This document shows positions 38,001-49,390 of a DNA stretch of 64,000 nucleotides, piece after piece; position 1 is the first letter of the stretch; each line of letters begins with the position of its first letter. The DNA is from Strongylocentrotus purpuratus. Lineage: Eukaryota; Echinodermata; Echinoidea; Camarodonta; Strongylocentrotidae. The position numbers and the translations under genes are program-made. Below the pieces are notes generated by a model that saw only the letters and a program-made list of their open reading frames with translations, did no database searches and was not told where the DNA came from. Location of the stretch: NCBI RefSeq assembly GCF_000002235.5, contig NW_022145604.1:28493291-28557290 (forward strand), read 5' to 3'.

Positions 38001-40265
38001 AACGTTAAGCTTCTGCGCTTTGCGCTGGAAGGGGGAATCTGATTTCAGAGAAGGATTGAGGGTCGAGAATGGAACAACAAATTATCTTCTTTCTCTAATA
38101 ATTTCATTAAACTATGAAAGGTCAAAGCTTTCGCGCTTCGCGCGGGAGGGGGAAAACTAAATTCAGACAAGGAATAAGAGTCGAGAATGGTACAACAAAT
38201 CATCTTCTTTCTCTAATAATTCAATGAAACGTCAAAGCTTCCGCGCTTTGCGCGGAGGGTGGAAACTGAATTCAGACAATGATTAAGAACCGAGAACGGA
38301 ACAACGAATCGTCTTCTTTCTCTTAAAATTTAATGAAACGGCAAAGCTTCTGCGGTTCGCGCGATAGAGAGGGAGGGGGGGGGGGACTCAATTCAGCCAA
38401 AGATTAAGAGTCGAGAACGGTATACTCTTTCTCTAATGATTTAATGAAACGTCAAAGCTTCTGCGCTTTGCGCGGGAGGGGTTATGGAAACTGAATTCAG
38501 ACAATGATTAGGAATCCAGAACGGTACAACGAATCGTCTTCTTTCTCTAATAATTTAGTGAAACGTCAAAGCTTCCGCGCTTCGCGCGGGAGAGGCATAC
38601 CTGCCAACCTGAGACAAGAGAAATTAGGAGTAAATTTTTCTGGATGGACTACGAGGTCGCGAACCACCGAAGGATTGGGGTAGTAGCCCGTAGATGGGGG
38701 GGGGGGGGGGGGGGGGGTACACAGGACTTTAGGGTCTATTTTTTTTTCTCTCCATTTTAATGGTGCAAATGGGCCTTTTCCTTCAACCTTTTCGCCCCAC
38801 ACATAAACAATTTTTGTATTCTTCTTATACTTCTGATTATGAACAGCACGAGTCTTACCCATTTTGTCCTTCAAAAATGGAGAAACCAACGAAGAAGAAG
38901 AATATAGTAGTAGTAATCCAAAATAAATCCGAGGAAGTCCGGTAAATAACAAGCTTCCACGATCGCAGTCATCGCACAAGCATTGAAGAAAACACGCCAA
39001 TGTATACAGTGTTTATGCACGGTGTATCAACTGCACATGTAATATAAATACACGTGGGCTATACGCATGCAGTTACTATGCAACAACGCTGCATGTAGTG
39101 TATGTATTAGTACAACGTCCGCACACACTTTATCGATATAGCTTGCGCACGTGCTTCCATGTACTAGTACATGCAGAATCCCGGACAACTCGCCACAAAG
39201 ACAACCCGCCCCAAGACAACCCGCCACAATACCCTGGACATCCCGCCACAATACCCTGGACAATCCGCCACAATACCTGGACAACTCGCCACAGCCTTTT
39301 CGGACAACTCGCCACACTTTTTTCCCCTCATGATTTCTAGATCTAAAATCCCTCATCTTAGATGAAATTGTCATTTTTCATGATTTTCGTGCTTTTATAA
39401 ACACAGTTATGAAAGGAAACATGGAAATTGTGAGTATTTTGAGAGCTGTTCTAAAGAATAAAGATGATTTTCCTTGCGCTTGCAACAAGAATCTATTTTG
39501 GACGAACCCAAGCCAGGCGTACTACGACTACGAGTTACGACTACGATTTTTAAGTTCATGTCTCAGGAAACTTTTAATGGTAGGAATATGCTGCTATGTA
39601 TCTTTGGCGTATCTTTACATTCTAATATTACCTGCCCCCCCCCCCCCCCATCAGTACGCCAGTGCTTCCAGTATCCTACCATAAAAAAATTCTGGGACAG
39701 AAAAATGCAGCTGTTATAGACCTCTAGATCAAAAGTATATTATTGTTACAAGGGAAATCAACTTTATTCTTTTTAATGACTGTTTATAAAAGCACGAAAA
39801 TCATGAAAAATGACAATTTCATTTCAATATATATTATTGTTACAATTAGGGAAATCAACTTTATTCTTTATTCTTTGTAATGACTGTGTTTATAAAAGCA
39901 CGAAAATCATGAAAAATGACAATTTCATTTCATTTTAGATCTAGAAATCATGATGGGAAAAAGTGTGGCGAGTTGTCCGAAAAGGCTGTGGCGAGTTGTC
40001 CAGGGTATTGTGGCGGGTTGTCCAGGGTATTGTGGCGGGATGTCCAGGGTATTGTGGCGGGTTGTCTTGGGGCGGGTTGTCTTTGTGGCGAGTTGTCTGG
40101 ACCCCGTACATGCAGTACATGGATAATGACTGCGGAACTAACGATCACGTTCGGGCTGCGCTGTGTATATCTTCTATGAGCACGAGCGCGGATATCGGCG
40201 TGATCTGGTTATCAGTGCTGTGTTATGCTTTAGTCTTAAGCAACAGTCGTTTGTTTAAAAATAAT

Positions 40266-40301
<36 letters not shown>

Positions 40302-42395
40302 AAAAAAATTAAAAAAATTAAAAAAATTACAAAAAAATCAAAAAAATCGGAGTTTTGAGGCATGCACTCGGAGTTCGGAGTTGGTATGAAAAAAGCGGAG
40401 GAACTCCGCCTAAATCGGGGTGGTTGGCAGGTATGGAGAGGGTATGGAAACTGAATTCAGACAATGATTAAGAATCGAGAACGGTACAACGAATCATCTT
40501 CCTTCTCTAATAATTTAATGAAACGTTAAGCTTCTGCGCTTCGCGCGGTGGGGGAAACTGAATTCAGACAATGATTAAGAACCGAGAACGGAACAACGAA
40601 TCGTCTTTTTTCTCTAATAATTCAATGAAACGTCAAAGCTTCCGCGCTTCGCGCGGAGGGGGGAAACTGAATTCAGACAATGATTAACAACCGAGAACGG
40701 TACAACGAATCGTCTTCATTCTCTAATAATTTAATGAAACGTCAAAGCTTCCGCGCTTCGCGTGGGAGAGGGGGGGGGGAGGGGGGGGGGACTCAATTCA
40801 GACAAGGAATAAAAGTCGAGAACGGTATACTCTTTCTCTAATGATTTAATGACACGTCAAAGCTTCCGCGCTTCGCGCGGGAGGGGGTATAGAAACTGAA
40901 TTCAGACAATGATTAAGAACCGAGAACGGTACAACGAATCGTCTTCTTTCTCTAATAATTTAATGAAACGTTAAGCTTCTGCGCTTTGCGCTGGAAGGGG
41001 GAATCTGATTTCAGAGAAGGATTGAGGGTCGAGAATGGAACAACAAATTATCTTCTTTCTCTAATAATTTCATTAAACTATGAAAGGTCAAAGCTTTCGC
41101 GCTTCGCGCGGGAGGGGGAAAACTAAATTCAGACAAGGAATAAGAGTCGAGAATGGTACAACAAATCATCTTCTTTCTCTAATAATTCAATGAAACGTCA
41201 AAGCTTCCGCGCTTTGCGCGGAGGGGGGAAACTGAATTCAGACAATGATTAAGAACCGAGAACGGAACAACGAATCGTCTTCTTTCTCTTAAAATTTAAT
41301 GAAACGTCAAAGCTTCTGCGCTTCGCGCGAGAGAGGGGGGGGGGACTCAATTCAGACAAAGATTAAGAGTCGAGAACGGTATACTCTTTCTCTAATGATT
41401 TAATGAAACGTCAAAGCTTCTGCGCTTCGCGCGGGAGGGGTTATGGAAACTGAATTCAGACAATGATTAGGAATCCAGAACGGTACAACGAATAGTCTTC
41501 TTTCTCTAATAATTTAGTGAAACGTCAAAGCTTCCGCGCTTCGCGCGGGAGAGGGTATGGAAACTGAATTCAGACAATGATTAAGAATCGAGAACGGTAC
41601 AACGAATCGTCTTCCTTCTCTAATAATTTAATGAAACGTTAAGCTTCTGCGCTTCGCGCGGGTGGGGGAAACTGAATTCAGACAATGATTAAGAACCGAG
41701 AACGGAACAACGAATCGTCTTTTTTCTCTAATAATTTAATGAAACGTCAAAGCTTCCGCGCTTCGCGCGAGAGAGGGGGGGGGGGGAACTCAATTCAGAC
41801 AAGGATTAAGAGTCGAGAACGGTACTCTTTCTCTAATGATTTAATGAAACGTCAAAGCTTCTGCGCTTCGCGCGGGAGGGGTTATGGAAACTGAATTCAG
41901 ACAATGATTAGGAATCCAGAACGGTACAATGAATTGTCTTCTTTCTCTAATAATTTAATGAAACGTTCAGCTTCTGCGCTTTGCGCTGGAGGGGGAAATC
42001 TAAATTCAGAGAAGGATTGAGGGTCGAGAATGGAACAACGAATTATCTTCTTTCTCTAATAATTTCATTAAACTATGAAAGGTCAATGCTTCAGCACTTC
42101 GCGCGGGAGGGGGAAAACTGAATTCAGACGAGGAATAAGACTCGAGAATGGTACAACAAATCGTCTTCTTTCTCTAATATCAATTAATGAAAGGTCAAAA
42201 CTTCCGCGCTTCGCGCGGGAGGGGGGGGGGAGAGCAGGGGGGGAGGAACTAAATTCAGACAAGGATTAGGAGTCGAGAATGGTACAACGAATCCTCTTCT
42301 TTCTCTAATAATTTCATGAAACATTAAAGCTTCTGCGCTTCGCGCGTAATGGGGGGGGATGGGGGGGGATGGGGGGGGAGGGGGGAACAGCGAGC
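35085..42395. repeat. Higher-order satellite of about 110-bp units with CG palindrome
   Basis: Each unit has gaaactgaattcagacaatg, gtacaacgaatcgtcttctt, tctctaataatttaatgaaa and a palindrome of the type CCGCGCTTCGCGCGG. A marker monomer (TTTGCGCTGGAAGGGGGAAT) occurs at about 35822, 36921, 38022, 40988 and, as a variant, 41976. The first three spacings are 1099 and 1101 bp, i.e. near-identical higher-order units of about 9-10 monomers. Copies 1-3 also share a monomer without the palindrome (aaagctttcgcagggtatag). One transposon (38596-40435) interrupts the array. It starts directly after the element ending at 35072. Confidence 0.95.
38596..40435. mobile_element. 1.84-kb foldback transposon inside the satellite
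   Basis: The ends are the perfect 14-bp inverted repeat CATACCTGCCAACC/GGTTGGCAGGTATG. GAGAGG is duplicated on both sides (38590-38595, 40436-40441), and intact sister satellite units show the uninterrupted gggagagggtatgg site. Inside, 39170-39412 and 39879-40114 are inverted copies that contain a small array of ggacaactcgccacaatacc-type units. A tandem block (tttataaaagcacgaaaatc) lies near 39785 and 39892. A 144-codon minus frame (38566-39000) includes KTRAVHNQKYKKNTKIVYVW but no domain I know. Confidence 0.85.
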
Positions 42396-42399
42396 TGCC

Positions 42400-43300
42400 C
42401 GAATATGAATTTGTTATATCTTTTGTCATATATTTTGGTGATAAATAACACTTTCACAAAATACATATTATCCTCAAATTTTTGCTCGCTCGCTTCGCTC
42501 ACTAGCCGTATTGTGAAACCAGAAAATTACTTTTTCGGGCAAGAGGCTTCAGCCCCCCCCCCCCCCCCCCCCCCCCTGATGAAAATGTCAAAAAAATTAC
42601 CGGTGTGGTGCTTCTAATATGACCTTGTCAGTATTGGTATGTTGAGTTGAAAAACGGTCTGCGCAATTTCAAATTTCCGGCCCCCCCCCTATTGGAAAAT
42701 CCTGGATCCGCGCCTGCGTGCATGACCGCCATTTTTTTTTTAAAAGCTTATTGGAAAGGTTGTCCACTACATCTAGAAACACATTGAGACCATTCAACTT
42801 TTTACAAACAGCCATGTCTCAAAACCCCCGAATTGGGGTTTTGCCCCCTGGGTATGGCTATGTGGCAGTTATTCCAACACACCAGCCTGACCAGGATTCA
42901 ACAAAATTCAGATACATACATGTATAGATTATATATAGTGCTTTATTTCAGGACATGCATGACATACGAATTGTGTCGTTTCATTCATAAATAAACTGCC
43001 TAAATCTGAAAGTGCGGGATTTACTGACATGTTAGTGGCACCGTATTGTGAAAAAGGAAACCACCATTCAACTGTCATGTGCACCTGTTATGTTGGTTCC
43101 GAAACAACGATAGTCTTTGCTATCGACGGGAATGGGGAGATGTGAGTTTGTGAGAAGGTTTGCCATTGTGAGCATACCTGATTGTGAGGTACAAGTTCCG
43201 CCCTACTTTGTTTGATTATGTTAGTTCTATGGGTATACATTTAATAGTCTATAAATTGGACAGGACTAAACTCTCTGATGATGATGATAAGAATGATAAA
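42400..43300. other. Intron between satellite and HYR exon
   Basis: Poly-C tract at about 42552-42577 and a hAT-like MITE end near 42700-42716 (CCTGGATCCGCGCCTG). No gene feature is seen. Confidence 0.4.
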
Positions 43301-43306
43301 GCATAC

Positions 43307-43570
43307 CTGATACGATCAGCAGAAATCCACACGTTCCCCGATTCCCTGCGCCGTCAGTGGCTGTGTAGGTCACAGGATGATAACCCGCTTCGAGTGGATG
43401 AACTCCTGGGAGCGGTTCCGACGGCCAAGAGATGATTGGCGGCAGTCCACTATTGTCATTAGCAGTAGGAACAGACCACACAAAGACTGATTCACTCGCG
43501 TTAGCAGCGATGAAAAACCGACGGATTACAGGCTGTGGCTCACAGTCAATAAATACGGGATTGTCTGTAT
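43307..43570 (-). CDS. Exon: complete HYR domain 2
   Basis: A 264-bp exon with a cttgcag acceptor and a gtatgc donor, phase 1 on both sides, carrying a whole HYR domain. It begins DTDNPVFIDCEPQP, has the core FVWSVPTANDNSG, and closes with PVTYTATDGAGNRGTCGF. These fit the HYR consensus closely: C near the start, V.W..P.A.DNSG, then G...V.Y.ATD.AGN...C.F...V. It sits between CCP 2 and CCP 3. Its donor opens the 34.6-kb intron that holds nearly all the satellites in the window. Confidence 0.93.
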
Positions 43571-43736
43571 CTGCAAGTGTACGAAATCAAAATATGGTGT
43601 AGGCCTACAATATATAGGAGGCCTAGGTATAATCTAGAGGCTAGGGGTTCAAACAATTATGAATGAAAAAGATGACTTTCAATTCCATGCTTTAATTAAC
43701 CTAACACTAACTATGACGTACTCAGGGGCGGATCTA

Positions 43737-44235
43737 GACCGAATTTTTCTGTCTCTTTAGTTCGTTAGCCTCTGATTTGGGTAAGGTCGGCTCTCTCTTT
43801 CTTTCGTTCGTTAGCCTCTGATTTGGGTAAGCATGGTAAGGTCGGCTCTCTCTTTAGAGACAGAACAGCCCTATAGTATACGCTGAGTGGCCGCGCGTTT
43901 GTACTAAGAAACGTTACACAAAACTTGGCCAAACTTGATCCCTAATTTTGATATTTTACCGGATGCGTATCCGATGCATTTAAAGTCCTAAATTAGCTAA
44001 ATGCTTAACTACTTCGGTTCCACTTACCAACTTGACTGAAATAATCCGTTTAATGGTCCATTTTTAGGAAATTATGGGTCAAGATCGACATCCATGAAGA
44101 AAATCTTGCAGCCGAGTCTCATTCTTTCTAGTCTACGCCGAAGGCAAAATGATTATAACGGAAAAAACTGTGCATGTCATTACGAACTCGTAGCTACGAG
44201 GCTAACGAACGAAAGAGACAGAAAAATTCGGTCTA
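43737..44235. mobile_element. 500-bp foldback element with long direct repeats
   Basis: The terminal arms of about 37 bp are inverted with one mismatch (ACCGAATTTTTCTGTCTCTT on the left). The flanks CAGGGGCGGATCTAG and CTAGGGCGGATCTAG are direct repeats at 14 of 15 bases, either a long target duplication or part of an older MITE end that was the target. Inside, gttcgttagcctctgatttg is duplicated in tandem. Confidence 0.7.
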
Positions 44236-44470
44236 GGGCGGATCTAGCTTTTTGCTAAGGGGGGGGGGGTGACCAAAATAATGACGATGCGGAGCATCGT
44301 CGACGAGCCGCAAAGCGGCGAGCCGATTTTTTTGGGGGGGTGTTTATTATCGGATGGGGAGGTGGAGGGGTATACAGCCGTGTTTTTCAACCGGTCGGTG
44401 CAACGTACAGCCTGTGGGTGCGTGCCGCCTTCATTTTCAGCTTCATCAAAAAACGTATTCTGGAATAACG

Positions 44471-44668
44471 TCAACTTCATGAAAACAAAGTGAATCTGAA
44501 CGATGTGTATGTCGAGTAGCAAATAATATTTGTAAGATAAGTGCCTTTCTTCTCGCGCACTTTGTTCTCTCAACTTCATGAAAACAAAGTGAATCTGAAC
44601 GATGTGTATGTCGAGTAGCAAATAATATTTGTAAGATAAGTGCCTTTCTTCTCGCGCACTTTGCTCTC
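44471..44668. repeat. Perfect tandem duplication of 99 bp
   Basis: tcaacttcatgaaaacaaag starts at 44471 and again at 44570; the two copies appear identical except near the end. Since 99 is a multiple of 3, a minus frame repeats 33 codons, which I regard as chance. Confidence 0.9.
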
Positions 44669-44787
44669 TCAGTTTAGAAACAGTGTGGTTTAATTTAGGC
44701 AGTTGCAATCCTCCCATATGTGACTCGGGCACCTTGCTTTCCTCATATCGTCATAATATTAATATGTTGGCAGCAAGGTGCCCAGAT

Positions 44788-44890
44788 CATGGGCGCCAAT
44801 CCTTACACGATACCTATTGTTCAGGGGGGGGGTGAATAGATCACCCCCCCCCCCTGGACAATAGGTATCAATTACAGATTTACGCCCGTG
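44788..44890. mobile_element. About 100-bp palindromic MITE, copy 1
   Basis: Near-perfect foldback with arms containing CATGGGCG and ATACCTATTGTTC; its partner at 46831-46930 has the same arms. C/G runs flank the central loop. Confidence 0.85.
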
Positions 44891-45472
44891 GCCCAAATAT
44901 ATAGCCTAATCTAGTCTATAGTGTTACTTATATATCGAATTTCAAAATGAAGATTTTAACCACAGTATAAACAGGGATATGTGAGTACAGTGAGTTATAC
45001 ATATCCCTGGTATAAACAGTGTGTTTTCCTTGCAAAATTAAAAGAAAAAAGAGCAACAGGATTACCGAATATCCTCATATTCGGTTCGAGGTGCCAGAAT
45101 ATATCATTTTATATCATATCATGTTGACAGAATTAGATTTTCGTCATAATTAAATTGTAATTTCTTTATGCTCGCTCGAATCTCGAGTCGCTCGCAAAAT
45201 TTAGAAACCAGATACTAGTAGGCCTATGTATTCAGGCAAGAGGCCCCATGTGAAAATGTGTCCGTACGCCCAAGAATATAGTGTAAGAGTGAAAAAACGC
45301 TTGCCTACAATATTGTGTTGGCATTCTAACTCTAAAGTAAAAGTGTAACAAAATGGGTTGTAACTAATCAAGCGTGTCATGAAATATGAAATATGCGCAC
45401 TTAACAATATCACACTTATTTGAAACGGGCCTAATCGAGGTAAAAGAGCGCGTGGTTTAATACTAAAATTAC

Positions 45473-45658
45473 CTTGACAAGCTTCCATAGGTTTTGAAGA
45501 CCAATGCTCACTGCTAAGGCAAATCAGAGTTGAATGAAATCCTGTACCAAGACCATAGCCAGCTTTGCAGGAATATGTACAGACACTGCCGTATTTATTG
45601 CTTTGTGAGCATGAGACATCGCCATTTTCAGGATTAGCGAGTGATGGGCAGATTATTT
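45473..45658 (-). CDS. Exon: CCP/sushi domain 2 (six-cysteine type)
   Basis: A 186-bp exon bounded by a tctacag acceptor and a gtaatt donor, phase 1 on both sides. It reads IICPSLANPENGDVSC, then CTYSCKAGYGLG, and ends EHWSSKPMEACQ. The P.NG..SC stretch, the YSC.AGY core and the W...P.C ending are standard CCP features. Six cysteines are present, as in the other CCPs of this gene. The flanking introns of 4.4 kb (upstream in the transcript) and 1.9 kb (downstream) carry MITEs and a small satellite array. Confidence 0.92.
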
Positions 45659-45858
45659 CTGTAGACAAAAAATAAGAATACGAAAATAGTTAACGTAATA
45701 AATAATAATCTTTAATAACTAAAACATAATAATTTTACACTGGAGTTTTTTTTAGACTACATTGTCCTATGAAAGGAATTGTTAGTGAAATGTATATTCA
45801 CTCTCAAAATAAAGTTGATATTAAAATCTGAAGTTAGATAACACATATAGTGTAAATA

Positions 45859-46572
45859 CAGTGCGTTAAAAAAAGTGTACCCAACTCAGTGGTGGCACCT
45901 TATTAAAAATGATTAGCCAATATGATTATGAAATCTATTTCATAATGAAGAGTTATTTGTTTTCTGCCCCATGATATCATATTCATAATATTCTACCACT
46001 GAGCACCACGGTCTTTAAAAAGTATTGTCAAAATCGCCTTGGAACGAACATGGGTCATAATGCATGTGCTTCTTTGGTCTTAAATCCGTTTAACTGAAAG
46101 TTCAATTATGCCTCGTGCTTCAGTGCTTTTGTTGTTTAAAATGAATCTAGGCTTTCTCAGAACCTTTTTTCCAATCCATAGGATAACCTTAAATCATTTT
46201 GAACAGCCTACTAACGTCTTGTCTCATGATATCTAAGTTCTCTATGCTCACTTGTCCGCTGCGCTATAAGGAGCACAACATGTTTATCCCGAATTAAAAC
46301 TCAGAGGTTACTAAACGCATTTTCAGCTTTTGACCCACATTCATTGCTTCAGCCCAAACTTGGAACAAGAGGATTTTGACAAAACGTTTTGAAAAGCCTG
46401 CTGCTCAGTCATCCATGGGAGCACAATTATGAATAGGGTTTCATTATACAAGGTATTAGTTACCCTTTCCCCATTACATATGATTTAAGGTCACATAGGA
46501 TTCAAATACCACAGAGGTTATAACTTTTGAATTAGAGGCTACCAAAGTTGGGTACACTATTTATACGCACTG
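45859..46572. mobile_element. Mariner/Tc1-like MITE, 714 bp
   Basis: The ends CAGTGCGTTAAAAAAAGTGT and (reversed) CAGTGCGTATAAATAGTGT, followed by ACCCAACT, are inverted, and TA flanks both sides. This is the hallmark of Tc1/mariner transposition. No transposase frame is present. A deleted relative lies at 55761-55942. Confidence 0.85.
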
Positions 46573-46830
46573 TATACAGTCCCATCGGTATGTGCCCATT
46601 TATTTATGTAATTTTAGGAACAATGATATAATTTGCATTGATTTTGATAATTCTTAAACCTCACACAAGATGTTACTTTACTATGTAGAGCCCTAAATGG
46701 GAGACCGAGTGTATAGCTATTACACGGGTACGTTGTTACAGAAGCATTTATTTTTCTTTAAACAATAGCTGTACAAGAGATGGAGCAATGGGATAAAGTA
46801 GATGAAAGCGTACCAACAATAACCACTTGC

Positions 46831-46930
46831 CATGGGCGTCAAGCCTTACGTAATACCTATTGTTCAAGGGGATGAATGAATAGATCATCCCCCCTGAACA
46901 ATAGGTATCAATTACAGATCGACACCCATG
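46831..46930. mobile_element. About 100-bp palindromic MITE, copy 2
   Basis: Same family as 44788-44890: CATGGGCG at the left end, CACCCATG at the right, and ATACCTATTGTTCA with its complement around a short loop. Confidence 0.85.
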
Positions 46931-46934
46931 CCAC

Positions 46935-48030
46935 TTGCGTAGTTTGATGGTGGTGGTGCGTTTAGAAACGGAGGCAGGTAAAACAAAAACAATCACTTGT
47001 CTGAGTAAATTTTTGATCAGTTCGATAATCTTATTTTATACCAAAAAGTGTGATGTTCCATTCATTAAATGAAATATTTGAATTTATTATTTTATAGGGT
47101 TAAATTCTATTGGCATGGATATGAGTGCGTCATATTCAAATTAATTTTCAGGGGTTAACCCAAAGTAATTGCAGAATTTTATATTCCACCGCAGCACCTT
47201 TCGGCATAATCCTCTAAACAATAAACTAAAAGTTCATAAAAATTAAAGTAGTTGAAAGCAATTAAATTTGCATGATACAACTTAGTTATTGCCGTATCAA
47301 CAAATTAGTATTTCCCTATATTATATGCGTTAAATAACTAAGTATAAAGGGTTTTAGGCTTAAAGTAATTTTAAGGTTAGTTAACACAATGAACACATTG
47401 TCAGATTCATTCCATTAGTTAACATCGACAATGAAAATAAATTCATTTATTTCATAATTATTTTACATCTGAGTATCCGATTGATATAATTAAAATGCCC
47501 CACATTATGTTCTTAATGTTACTAAATATGGTAGACACAAAGGATGTCAAAATTGTGAACCCATGAAGAAAAGAGTGGCAACAACTAAAAAATGTAGACC
47601 TATATGGAATTTTTATTCTGACTATTGGGATTCATTAGTAACATGTGAATGAAATAATTCGTACTAAAAGCAAAGAGTCTAATAAAAGCTATTAAGTTCA
47701 ATGGTCTTTAGCCAAAGACGCAGCGTCAAAAGGCAACGATCTAAATGTTAAGCGCGAAGCGCAAAAGTAGCAATCTGCAATGCACATCAAACAATCCTGG
47801 ACAGTGTAAACATAGATGAACTCTGTGACGATTTCGTGATGAGATCGGAGACAAGGAGAAAGATTTTCGGACTTTAGTATGACTTATAAAATAGTTCACT
47901 AGTTGTTATGTTGTTTCCGTTCACCCTCTTTAAAATTCACGTCATTGTATCTTTATTTTATTTTTTTCACTCATTTTATTTCCTAAAACATTTTTCATTT
48001 TTGGAGAAAGATTATTATGTCACAACTTAT
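46935..48030. other. Intron, no feature recognised
   Basis: AT-rich sequence of the 4.4-kb intron; no exon, tandem repeat or inverted repeat was noticed. Confidence 0.35.
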
Positions 48031-48036
48031 TTTCAG

Positions 48037-48735
48037 TGGGGAAACTGAAGTCAGACAAGGATTAATATAGAGAACAGTACAACGAATCGTCTTCTTTCTC
48101 TAATAATTTAGTGAAAAGGGCAAAGCTGTTAGGGGGACAACTGAATTCAGACGTGGATTAACAGTAATAATCAAATGAAACGTCAAAGTGCACGTTAACA
48201 AATCGTCTTCTTTTACTAATAATTTAATGAAACGTGAAAGCTTCCGCGCTACGCGCGGAATGGGCGAAAATGAATACAGACAAGGATTAAGAGTAATAAT
48301 TTATTGAAACTGAATTCATGAAGGACACGATACAACAAATCGTCTTCTTTCTCTAATAATGTAATAAAATGTGAAAGCTTCCGCGCTTCGCGCAGGAATG
48401 GGCGAGAATGAATTCAGACAAGGATTAAGAGTCGAGAATGGTACATAGAATCGTCTTCTTTCTTTAATAATCTAATGAAACGTCAGAGCTTCCGCGCTTC
48501 GCGCGGGGGAAGGGGAACTTGATTCAAACATTAAGGATTAAGAGTTGAGAATGGTACATCGAATCGTCTTCTTTCTTTAATAATCTACTATGAAACGTTA
48601 GAGCTTCCGCGCTACGCGCGGAGGAAGGGGAACTTGATTCAAACAAGGATTAAGAGTCGAGAACGGTCCAACGAATCGTCTTCTCTCTCTAATAATTTAG
48701 TGAAACGTCAAAGCTTCCGCGCTTCGCGGGGGGGG
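48037..48735. repeat. Second, diverged array of the 110-bp satellite
   Basis: About six units share gtacaacgaatcgtcttctt, tctctaataattta and palindromes such as CCGCGCTACGCGCGG with the 35-42 kb array. They are more diverged and irregular in length, and end in a G run at 48729-48742. It lies in a different intron of the same gene. Confidence 0.9.
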
Positions 48736-48739
48736 GGGG

Positions 48740-49385
48740 GGGACTCCCCCTCCCTGCACCCAACCCCCTAGGGACTTCGAACGCTTCGAACGCTTCGCGT
48801 GCGCACTACCGCCCCCCTAAAATGAAATCCTGGCTACGCGCTTGGGAGGGGTGCAACTTGCCACACGCTTCTACCTCTTGGTTGCTTTGATCCATTGCCG
48901 AAAATATTTTGGCACCTATCATCCCCCCCAACCACGGATACAAATCGACACCCTTGGTCTTTACTCCTGTTTTTGTGTGTATTTATTTTCATAAATCGAC
49001 CCCGGGAACCTTAAAATAAAAAAATGTACATAGAATGACCCGACAGTTCAGGCAGGTACAGGTCAGGCCTGTAATCCTTCTTCCATATCAAGCACATTCA
49101 GGAAATTATCCTGGAAATGATGTATCTACCGCCCAAAAATTAGTTGAGCAATCAATAAGGAGCAATCAGGATTTTTTATGTTTTAAAGGTTTAAAATAAA
49201 AAAGATTTGCCAATGAAATAAAATAGCAAACATTGCTTGACGTTTGAACACACCCACACAAAACAAACACAACAGCATGCACACAGATTCAAATTAAACA
49301 CGAAGTGCACCGACGCTCAATGCATTTGCACATTTGCACTTTTATATAATGAACATATATTCTTAGGCGTATCGTGAAAATGGAG
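48740..49385. other. Intron, low interest
   Basis: C-rich start with cttcgaacgcttcgaacgct, then AT-rich sequence without features I can name. Confidence 0.35.
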
Positions 49386-49390
49386 ATTAA

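Noticed and set aside
39027-40271. Several frames with GQLATKTT- or WRVVQG-like repeats
   Set aside because: Translations of the inverted short tandem units inside the 38596-40435 element.
44244-44732. 162-codon minus frame with a 33-residue repeat
   Set aside because: The repeat is a 99-bp DNA duplication; no family resemblance and no splice context.
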